Both the position numbers and the translations under genes were made by a program. Shown in pieces: positions 54,870-62,775 of a DNA stretch of 64,000 nt. Source of the stretch: Endozoicomonas sp. SCSIO W0465 (GTDB taxonomy: Bacteria; Pseudomonadota; Gammaproteobacteria; Pseudomonadales; Endozoicomonadaceae); the NCBI RefSeq assembly GCF_023716865.1, contig NZ_CP092417.1:4752001-4816000 (forward strand), read 5' to 3'. Position 1 is the first letter of the stretch. Every line of letters begins with the position of its first letter. The notes beneath the pieces are model-generated. The model had not been told where the DNA came from. It was given only the letters and a program-made list of their open reading frames with translations, and made no database searches.

Positions 54870-55928
54870 TTATCCAGACGCCGCTTCAATCACCATCACC
54901 CGGTCATTCTGTTGTAAACCATTTGCCCCTCTCACTACCACATCGTCGCCCGCTTTAAGGTTGCCCCTGATGGATACACTGTGATCATCACCGGATAAAA
55001 TCTCAACGGGCACAGAAGACACCCGACTGCTTTCTTCTTTGTCATCCACCACTTTATAGACCTTGTAGCCAGCCTCATCCATAACCACCGCATCCCTCGG
55101 AACGCGCAAAGCGTTGGCCGGCTCACTCAAAGGAACGGCAACCTTGACTGGAGTGCCCGGCAACCATGACTCCCCTTGCGGTTGCAGGCGTACCTCCATC
55201 AGCCGGGAGCGTGAATCGGCACTGCCAGCGCGGCGAGCCAGGGAAGAAAATAACACCCTCTCACCATTGCTGACCTGCAAAGAGGCCCCGGCAGATAAAA
55301 AAGAGACCAGCTGAATCGGCACCTGTAACTGCACCTCTACTTCACTGGTGTTTACCAGTTCAATCAAAGCCTCACCTTCTGACACATATTCTCCCGGCGC
55401 CACCATTCGCTGATTCACGACTCCATTAAAAGGCGCTTTGATTTCAGACTTTTGCAATCTGTCGTTAATTTTTCGGCTATTGACTTTGGCCAACCGCCAG
55501 GCCAGTTCGGCAAGGTTAAACTGATGTTGCGCTTCATCAAGCTCGGTTCGTGAAACGCTTTTTTTGCGATGCAGGGCTGCCAGCCTATCCAGCTCTTTCT
55601 TCAGATAATCAAGCTGCTGTTCTGCTTTCTGCATTTCCAGCTGCCTTGTCTGCCACTCAAGCTGCAACTGGGCATCATCAATTTTTGCCAGCAGATCACC
55701 CGCTTTCAGTGGTGCCCCGAATTCAGCCAGCCACTCAATTCGACCATTGACCTCTGAACTGATCATCGCGTTTTTTTTACTGATCACTGAACCATTGAGC
55801 CAGCTGACCGGGGCCGAATGATCGGCTTCAACAACCGAAGTAGAAACAGCGCTGGCAGCCTGTGAGACGGTTGCTACCGACAATAAAATCAGGGCAGCGA
55901 CGCCGGTCATAAGTCGTTTATAGATCAT
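54870..55928 (-). CDS. RND efflux periplasmic adaptor (membrane fusion protein)
   Basis: I choose ATG 55928 (MIYKRLMTGVAALILLS) with AGGGAA upstream, although the frame opens 12 codons earlier and overlaps the pump stop. A signal peptide is cut near SQAAS. A lipoyl/barrel-sandwich half motif (NAMISSEVNGRIEWLAEFGAPLKAGDLLAKID), a long coiled-coil hairpin (~95-165), the second lipoyl half (KSEIKAPFNGVVNQRMVAPGEYVSEG) and a beta-barrel domain follow. It bridges the inner-membrane pump to an outer-membrane channel. Unusually, it lies downstream of the pump gene. No TolC-like gene is adjacent. Confidence 0.9.
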   Translation of the reverse strand: MIYKRLMTGVAALILLSVATVSQAASAVSTSVVEADHSAPVSWLNGSVISKKNAMISSEVNGRIEWLAEFGAPLKAGDLLAKIDDAQLQLEWQTRQLEMQKAEQQLDYLKKELDRLAALHRKKSVSRTELDEAQHQFNLAELAWRLAKVNSRKINDRLQKSEIKAPFNGVVNQRMVAPGEYVSEGEALIELVNTSEVEVQLQVPIQLVSFLSAGASLQVSNGERVLFSSLARRAGSADSRSRLMEVRLQPQGESWLPGTPVKVAVPLSEPANALRVPRDAVVMDEAGYKVYKVVDDKEESSRVSSVPVEILSGDDHSVSIRGNLKAGDDVVVRGANGLQQNDRVMVIEAASG

Positions 55929-57058
55929 GATAATTTCCCTTGCTTCGTTTCCCGTTCGGCTCATTCCGTCGCCTGCTCAAGATTGTGTCCTTCTCCCATC
56001 CGTAGCAGTGCCGGCAACAGGATAAGGGTGAAAAGCGTGCTGATGGTCATACCACCAATAATGACTGCCGCCAGCCCCCGGTAGATTTCGCTGCCGGTTG
56101 CGGGGCTTAGCAACAGGGGGAACATGCCAAAAATACTGGTCAGTGTGGTCATAAAAATAGGGCGCATCCGGGTCAGCAATGCCTGTTCCACGGCAGCCAG
56201 ACGATGCAGGCCTGCCGCTTCACCGGTGCGGGCCTGGTGCACCAGCAAAATGGCGTTATTGACCACCAGACCCAGTAAAATAACAAACCCGATCATAGTC
56301 AACAGGTCCACCGGCTGGGCAGCCACACCATTGAGCCAGTGTACGGCCAGCAAGCCACCCACGGTGGCCAGGGGCAATGTCAGAATAACCAGCAGGGCAT
56401 CCCGGAAAGAACGGAATAATCCCCACAGTAAAATTGTCAGAATCAACAGGGCAAACAGGAAAATGCCCAGCAGGTTGCCAAGGGCCTGCTTCAGGCTGTC
56501 GGCATTACCGGAAATCTTCAATTGAGCGCCCGGCGGCAACCATTGGGTCACTTGGGGAATCACCTTTTCCTCGATGACCAGCAAGGTTTCCTCCAAGGTC
56601 ATGCCGTCAGCCGGTGAGATGGATAAGGTCAGTGTCCGGCGCTGATCAACACGGCGAATGCTTTCAGGTCCCAGCCGGGGTTCCACTGACATCAGTTCGC
56701 CCAGTGGCACCACAAAACCGCCGGGGGTCATCAGCGGGGTCATCTCCAGCACCTGGGGCGAACGGATTTCACCACCCCGCATAATGATATTGAGACTCTC
56801 CTGACCGTCGAAATATTCTCCCAGCTGAACCCCTTCCCCCAGGCTCTGGACAATAGACGGCAAACTGCCACGATACCAACCCACTTCGGATAAACGACGA
56901 TCATCAGGAATCAAACGCAACTCCGGTGCGGTAAATTCCAGCCCCGGGGATGGGTATACCTGCGCACCGGGCAATTGTTCAGCAATAAGATCCATGGTCT
57001 GGCTTGCCACCTGGTACAGGGCTGTCTCTTGATCACAAATAGCTACCTTGTTCTATCA

Positions 57059-58170
57059 TAGGACTTACGCATTGATGACACCGATAAATTTTGGTAGGAG
57101 GTGATCCTTCCCCTTTGCAAAACTCTCAATGAAAGCGCCTATTGTCTCTTTAAACAGCCCCCGTTGGTGCTGATAAATATTCGTAAACTCCTGCTCTATC
57201 TGCATTTTCTGGAGATAAACAAAAGCTAAAATTGCAGCAAATATATGGTTTCTGACGGGTCGTTCGCTGCGAACCTGAAAGTGCTCAATATGGCAAACCT
57301 GCTTGATCGCCCTGTGAAACTGTTCGATCTGCCAGTGCTGGTCATGGATCTGCTTGAAGTCATTGCGTTCAAAAGGGACTTCCTCTGGCAAGTAAACCAC
57401 GTAGTGGCGACGCTGGTCTTTTAGCATCGTCCTGAACAACCGGATCTTACCGAAGTCTTTGAGCCATACATCCAGACCATTGTCGGGGATGTCGAGGTGT
57501 TGAACCTGCTGCCATTTACCTTTTTCCAGTGATACTGTCCTGTTTTTCTCAACGGCAAACATAAACCCAGTCTGATGGTTTTTAATCGTCTTCAGGTTAG
57601 TCGTGCAGCTGTACCAGGAGTCACCGGTAACGAACGCTGGCTTCAGCCCCCATACCAGCACTTCAATCAACATTTCACGGAAGTAGTCGTTTTTTGTCTT
57701 GTCTTCCGATTTGTCGTATATCCTGTAATTCACCGGCATATGGCGCCCGGATACGTCGGTGTAATAAAGGGTGATGAGGTTAACTCCCTTAACCACTCGG
57801 TGATGTTTACCCGACCAAAAGTGGCCAACCAGTGCCACGGAGTAGCTATAAGGTTTGTCGAGCACGCTGTCATCAACGCTCAGGGTGCCGCCAATAGGGT
57901 TTAAACTTTTGACTGCTTCATCGTACATATCTTTGGGCTGATAGTTTTCACGCTTAAGAAAGCGGTTTGCGCTATCGTGAGAAAAGTCGGTAACCTCGGC
58001 CAGTCTTGTGCATGTTGATGATTTTGGCTCACTAATCAAAAAGCCAATGTATTTTGCAAGAGTGCATCGTGCAGTGGTCGGTCGAGTGGTAGTTCTCACT
58101 TTCATCCCTGAAGACATCTGTTTTTTGGCATTATCAAATTTTAGAGCCTGTTGTCAATGCGTAAGTCCTA
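57059..58170 (-). mobile_element. IS701-family-like element 2, nested in IS50-like copy D
   Basis: The perfect ends TAGGACTTACGCATTGA (left) and the inverted equivalent at 58170 are flanked by a 5-bp duplication, tatca, at 57054-57058 and 58171-58175. Removing it restores the IS50-like leader exactly. It is of the same broad family as the element at 40244 but a different species. Confidence 0.93.
57065..58117 (-). CDS. IS701-family-like transposase 2 (350 aa)
   Basis: The DDE core has IGGTLSVDDSVLDKPY (first D), PAFVTGDSWYSCTTNLK (second D) and IHDQHWQIEQFHRAIKQV (E). The N-terminal segment LAEVTDFSHDSANRFL is typical of IS701-like enzymes. The frame covers almost all of the element. The true start may be a few codons inside (MKVRTTTRPTTARCTL). 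It is likely functional. Confidence 0.87.
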   Translation of the reverse strand: MSSGMKVRTTTRPTTARCTLAKYIGFLISEPKSSTCTRLAEVTDFSHDSANRFLKRENYQPKDMYDEAVKSLNPIGGTLSVDDSVLDKPYSYSVALVGHFWSGKHHRVVKGVNLITLYYTDVSGRHMPVNYRIYDKSEDKTKNDYFREMLIEVLVWGLKPAFVTGDSWYSCTTNLKTIKNHQTGFMFAVEKNRTVSLEKGKWQQVQHLDIPDNGLDVWLKDFGKIRLFRTMLKDQRRHYVVYLPEEVPFERNDFKQIHDQHWQIEQFHRAIKQVCHIEHFQVRSERPVRNHIFAAILAFVYLQKMQIEQEFTNIYQHQRGLFKETIGAFIESFAKGKDHLLPKFIGVINA

Positions 58171-58197
58171 TATCATTTCTCACTGATAAAACAGGTC

Positions 58198-59625
58198 ATG
58201 CTTCCACTTTCTCCTAAACCATGGTCAGAACTAACTTTTGGATGTGCTGATTTGGGCGATACTCGACGTACAAAACGACTTGTCAAAGTTGCTGCCGAGC
58301 TTTCAGCTCATACCGGTAATTCTTTGTCATCTTCATGCGAAGGTTATACCGCACTGGTAACTGGAGCTTACCGGCTGATTGAGAATGAGGCCGTAAAGCC
58401 TGAAGCAATAGCTGAGGCAGGCTTTCAGGCAACTGCCAAAATAGCGAGACAGTCTCGCCTACTTCTGGCTCTCGAAGATACAACAACCCTGGGTTATAAA
58501 CATGCTGTCAGATCCGAGCTTGGTGATCTTGGAGGTCCTGAAGGCTCTAAAACCAGAGGATTCCACGTCCACTCTGTCTTCTTGGTTGATGCGGATACAG
58601 AGCGAAGCATTGGGCTTATTGATCAAGAACGATGGGTTAGAGAGGACGTTCAGCGGGGGAAAAAGAACCAACGTCGTCAGCTACCTTACGAGGGAAAGGA
58701 AAGCTTTAAGTGGCAAAGAGCCTCTGAAAACACAGAACAAAGGATGGGGGGTAAAATGCCTGACATCATCAGTGTTTGCGACCGGGAGGCGGATATATAC
58801 GAATATATGCACTACAAACTGGATAACCGACAGCGGTTTGTTGTAAGAGCTACACAAAACAGAATCCTGGTGGATGGCGAACTCTTATTATTTGATTCCT
58901 TAGCTCAGACTGAAGTGTTGGGGAAATATACGATAGTGGTTCCTCAAAAAGGAGGTAGAAAGAAGCGAAAGGCAACGCTGCAGGTCAAAAGAAAGAAGAT
59001 GACAATACAGGCGCCGCAAAGGCCAGGCGGCAGGCCGGAACCGGTAACTATGAATATTGTGTCGGCTGAAGAGATTGGCAATGACTCCGAAGACCGTTTG
59101 CACTGGGTACTATTGACAACTGAAGATATTGAAACATTCGAAGACTGTCGCTCTATCATTCGATTTTACGAGCTCCGATGGCGAATAGAAGAGTTCCATA
59201 AGGCTTGGAAATCGGGAGCAGGAGTAGAAAGGCTTCGTCTGCAATCTCCGGATAACATTGAACGACTTGCGGTCATATTAATGTTTGTCGCTGTCAGACT
59301 AATGCAAATCCGTGAAGCATTAATGTTACCGAATGACAGGCAGCACAAAGACAGAAAGCTTTGGAGTGAAAAAACACTCGCGAATGAGGTGGTCAGTGAT
59401 GATGAATGGCAGGTTCTCTGGCTAACCTATGAAAAAAAAGCGTTGCCCGATAAGCCGCCAACAGTCACTTGGCTGCTTCAAACGATTGCTCGGCTTGGTG
59501 GTTGGGGTGATTCAAAGCATACAGGGCAGCCCGGCTGGTTAGTGGTATGGGAAGGCTGGGCGAAATTGCAGGATCGGGTAAAAACCTGGCAGATAGCCCG
59601 GCAGTTCAGCGCTGGAGAGATGTGA
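58198..59625 (+). CDS. Tn5/IS50-like transposase, copy D
   Basis: The 475-aa protein from ATG 58198 is the same length as copies A and C, with LEDTTTLGY, CDREADIYEY and RWRIEEFHKAW intact. Only 27 bp of native leader remain before the start because of the IS701-like insertion, so its expression may now depend on that element. Confidence 0.95.
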   Translation: MLPLSPKPWSELTFGCADLGDTRRTKRLVKVAAELSAHTGNSLSSSCEGYTALVTGAYRLIENEAVKPEAIAEAGFQATAKIARQSRLLLALEDTTTLGYKHAVRSELGDLGGPEGSKTRGFHVHSVFLVDADTERSIGLIDQERWVREDVQRGKKNQRRQLPYEGKESFKWQRASENTEQRMGGKMPDIISVCDREADIYEYMHYKLDNRQRFVVRATQNRILVDGELLLFDSLAQTEVLGKYTIVVPQKGGRKKRKATLQVKRKKMTIQAPQRPGGRPEPVTMNIVSAEEIGNDSEDRLHWVLLTTEDIETFEDCRSIIRFYELRWRIEEFHKAWKSGAGVERLRLQSPDNIERLAVILMFVAVRLMQIREALMLPNDRQHKDRKLWSEKTLANEVVSDDEWQVLWLTYEKKALPDKPPTVTWLLQTIARLGGWGDSKHTGQPGWLVVWEGWAKLQDRVKTWQIARQFSAGEM

Positions 59626-61634
59626 TCAAGAGTCAGGGTACAGGGCTGGCAGATCTTCCGACTGTAGGTCAAGATTTACCCCGTTATCGTTACCAAAGCG
59701 TCCGAACAGATTGCCCTGCCGGGCAAAAGCGGTGGTATCGGGAATATCACTGACAATCTGCTCCCGGACCAGACGCTCCAGCATCTTGACCTGAGACTGG
59801 TCTTGCGCCCTGACGCCCATCGAAGCACCGCCAGGCCAGAGGATAAAGTAATAATTCTTTAACTTGGGCTCCTGTTCGCCACCCATATAGGGCTGAAGGC
59901 GATCAATAAGAAGCGGTACCACTTCCTCCTTAACCGACGCCACACTGGTGCCCGGGGAAAAATTAAACCATACGTCAATGGCATCCCGTTTCACTTCCGG
60001 CAGGTAATCCATCTTCGGTACCGCTACGCGGGTAAGTACCACCGGTAACCCCATCAACAGGACAATAACTATCAGACGACGGCGATTGTTGCCGGTAAGC
60101 CAGAGTATTTTACCGGTCAGCCACTGCCAGAGTTTACGGTAGTGATCGGTAAACTGATGTTCCGGTAACCATCGTGCGGCGGCAGTGGGCAGCACCGTCA
60201 TGGCGATCACCAGGGATACAGCGACAGAAACGGCAATGGTCAGTGCCAGGTCAGCAAACAGTTGCCCTTCCACATCGTTCAGCAACATCACCGGGAGGAA
60301 AATGGCAATGGTGGTCAATGTTGAGGCCAGCAACGCACTCCATACCCGTGATGATGCCACTTCCGCCGCTTTGGCTTTATCGGTTTCCCCCCGTTCCCGT
60401 TGCCGGACAATACTTTCCAGCATAACGATGGCCGCATCCAGCACCATGCCCACAGAAAAAGCCAGCCCGGCCAGGGAAATAATATTGAGGGTACGACCAC
60501 TGATAAACAACAGTGACAGAGTCATCATCAGGCTGACCGGGATAGCCATGGCAATCATCAGCGTTGCCCGCCAGCGCCGCAGGAAACACCACAACACGGC
60601 GATTGCCAGCAAAATACCAAATAACAGGTTAGTGCCCACCATATTCAGGGCGCGCTGAATAAATACCGAGGCATCAAAGGATTGCACCATCAACACACCT
60701 TCCTTTTGCAGCACCGTCTCATTCAGAATGTTGACTTCCTTTTTGATGGCCAGCAGTGCTTCCAGGGCATTGGCCCCGGACTCTTTAAACACCTGCATGC
60801 CAATGGCAGGATTGCCATTTTGTACCCTGAGCGTGCGCTCCTTGCCCCGGCTGATGGACACCTCTGCCAGATCCCGCAGATAAACCGGGCGACCGTCCCG
60901 CCATGCCACCACCAGGTTGCCAAGCTGGTCGATTTCATACTTACCCGCCAACCGCAGCTTATATTCCCGGCGGCCAATATTGAGCGTGCCACCGGACACA
61001 TCAAATCCCGAGGCAACCCGTGCCGCCAGCTCAGGAATCGTAACGCCCAACTCAGCAGCACGCCATGGGTCAAACACCACATCAAGCTGTCGCTCACCTT
61101 CCCCCCGGACGGCGACCCCGGCAACACCGGGAATACGCTCAAGTACCGGTTTTACCCGGGTATCAATCAATCCCTGGTATTCCCTGATATTCCGGTTATT
61201 ACCGGGCATCTGTTGCAGGAAAAACCAGGTCAGGCTGTCATTGGTGCCACTTTTCTCAACAAAAGGCCCCCGGATATTGTCCGGTAAGCCGGATACCCGG
61301 TTCAGTCGATTAATGACTTCCAGCAGGGTCTCCTGCATATCGGTGTTCATGGCAAACTCAAGGTCGATTTCGACCCGGCCATTACCGGAATCACTCTCCA
61401 TCCCCTTCAACCCGGGCAAACCTTTCAGTGCCGGTTCCAGTGGATCGGTAATTTCCGACTCCATTTCCTCAGGGGCTGCCGCCCGCCAGAACACCTCCAC
61501 AGAAAGGTGTGGCCGGTCAATATCCGGAAACAGCTGAACCGGTAGCTGTCGTATACTAAGGGCACCAAATAAAAAGACCAGGGCGACAGCAATAGCCACC
61601 ACCGCCGGGTTGTGAATTGAGAAACGGGTTAAAT

Positions 61635-61751
61635 TCATAAAATTTTACAGTCGGTATCAATATGCCGGTCTTCCGGACTACTGTAGATATGGGAGATATG
61701 GGAGTTATCCCATACCGGGATGGTGTTATCAGTTTCAATAGATGCGGTCAT
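61635..61751 (-). CDS. Small ORF (38 aa) translationally coupled to the RND pump
   Basis: ATG 61751 is preceded by AGGA seven bases upstream. The frame ends in TGA overlapping the pump's ATG (ATGA). The peptide begins MTASIETDNTIPVWDNSH and ends DRHIDTDCKIL. It includes a ~9-base tandem repeat (SHISHI). It has no signal peptide or membrane helix. It may be a leader peptide, or the fused ends of a longer gene that lost its middle, as its neighbours have. I do not recognise it. Confidence 0.45.
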   Translation of the reverse strand: MTASIETDNTIPVWDNSHISHIYSSPEDRHIDTDCKIL

Positions 61752-61764
61752 TGTTATTCCTGGA

Positions 61765-61986
61765 TTAAATCAGTTTTGCCATTAAAAATTCAGTCACGAA
61801 ATCTCCATTGACCAGCAGGGAGTCTTTCTTTATTCCTTCTTTTGCAAATCCCGACTTTTCATAAAGTTTGATCCCTGCTGTATTGTGCTCCATTACTGTC
61901 AGTAAGGCAGTTTCTGCATCCAGCATCTTATAAAGAGACAACAGGTTCCGGGCATTCCCTGCCACTGCCGGCCTGATCGAAATCAT
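61765..61986 (-). pseudogene. GNAT acetyltransferase with its middle deleted
   Basis: The 73-codon frame joins a GNAT-type N-terminus (MISIRPAVAGNARNLLSLYKMLDAET, through residue ~26) directly to a GNAT C-terminus (LTVMEHNTAGIKLYEKSGF, then LLVNGDFVTEFLMAKL). Normal members are about 165-175 residues. The missing ~90 residues include the acetyl-CoA pyrophosphate loop, so it cannot be an acetyltransferase. The deletion kept the frame. It overlaps the end of the upstream transporter remnant. Confidence 0.75.
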
Positions 61987-62250
61987 TACTGATGCTCCCC
62001 TGCTGTGATCTGAACATATCCAGGTACAGGCCTGGCTCCTGAATCAGTGACCGGTGCGTACCCCGCTGCACAATCCGCCCTTGATCCATTACCAGGATTA
62101 CGTCGGCATCTTCAACCGTGGCCAGACGATGGGCAATGGCCAGCGTGGCAGCAACTCGGTTAATGACACCAGGATAAGGCAGACAAAACAGGCCAGATAA
62201 CGCAACCAGTGTTGTTTAAAAAACCATCCCAGGCTCAGAAATATGCTCAT
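61928..62250 (-). pseudogene. ABC exporter (MdlA-like) with its middle deleted
   Basis: ATG 62250 opens MSIFLSLGWFFKQHWLRYLA plus a first membrane helix (CFVCLILVSLTELLP), as in MdlA-type exporters. The sequence then jumps, out of frame, to the end of the nucleotide-binding domain: ATLAIAHRLATVEDADVIL (switch His) and MDQGRIVQRGTHRSLIQE to GLYLDMFRSQQGS. About 500 codons, including both Walker motifs, are gone. No IS scar remains at the junction near 62150. Confidence 0.85.
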
Positions 62251-62282
62251 TTTTTTTGTATTTATAATTGCGTGATAAAAAA

Positions 62283-62340
62283 GCCCCCTCCCCCCGGTTA
62301 AACCGTATGGCAGTAGAGAAGGGGGCTATCCTTTTCAGGA
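62283..62340 (-). terminator. Hairpin terminator
   Basis: GCCCCCT (62283-62289) pairs with AGGGGGC (62320-62326), with an inner CGGTT/AACCG pair. On the minus strand a T-rich run follows (reverse of gataaaaaagc), and on the plus strand tatcctttt follows. It probably ends transcription arriving from the TPR gene at 62776. Confidence 0.7.
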
Positions 62341-62352
62341 TTCCATCAAACC

Positions 62353-62760
62353 AGTGCAAGGCTGTCGCAAAACTCTCCGAACTCGTTCCCATGCTCCGGA
62401 GGTTGTCGCAAAACCCTCCGGACACCTCGTTCCCACGCTCCGCGTGGGAATGCATACCGATCCTGCTACAAATACCATACTCGCATGGAGCCCCCGAAAA
62501 CCCTACCAGGCAGTGGCTCTTTCTCATGCTGACAGATCCGTATGCATTCCCACGCGGAGCGTGGGAACGAGGGTTTTGCGACACCCTCGAAAGAGGGTGT
62601 CGCAAAAGGCCTTAAATGCCCGTTTATGCCACCACCGTCATTGCCGCGAAGGCGAGAATCCATTGCGAGCCCTGGCCCCTGCATTCGCGAGGATCACGGT
62701 CGGGACGATTTTTCCCTTTTGCAACAACCTCCTTAGCGAGGACAACGGTTGTATGGCTAT
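62353..62760. repeat. Inverted-repeat intergenic element cluster
   Basis: A perfect 32-bp inverted repeat (arms 62426-62457 and 62540-62571; core ttcccacgctccgcgtgggaa) encloses ~80 bp. The motif tgtcgcaaaa or its complement recurs at about 62355, 62404, 62575 and 62600. Further right, cattgccgcgaaggcgagaatcc (62639-62661) resembles the widespread proteobacterial ATTCCCGCGAAGGCGGGAATCC repeat. No gene is present. Confidence 0.75.
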
Positions 62761-62775
62761 CAGCACTTAGCTGCA

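Larger units (their letters stand above)
57022..59636 (+). mobile_element. IS50/Tn5-like element, copy D, with nested IS701-like element
   Basis: The duplication ggtacaggg lies at 57013-57021 and 59637-59645. The ends are as in copy A. The IS701-like element 57059-58170 is inserted in the leader, 37 bp from the end and upstream of the transposase start, so the transposase reading frame is intact but separated from its native promoter. Confidence 0.96.
55961..61638 (-). pseudogene. RND efflux transporter, split by nested ISs
   Basis: This AcrB/HAE1-family proton-driven pump starts at 61638 (MNLTRFSIHNPAVVAIAVAL). The first 667 codons hold TM1, the porter region, and TM helices with GMVLDAAIVMLESIVRQRERG, corresponding to the proton-relay Asp of TM4. 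After LPALY the IS50-like element 57022-59636 interrupts (duplication ggtacaggg). The rest (QVASQTMDLIAEQLPGA to HNLEQATE) holds the second porter half and TM7-12 region. Precise removal would give ~1017 residues, the normal RND length. The adaptor downstream may be polar-affected. Confidence 0.93.
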
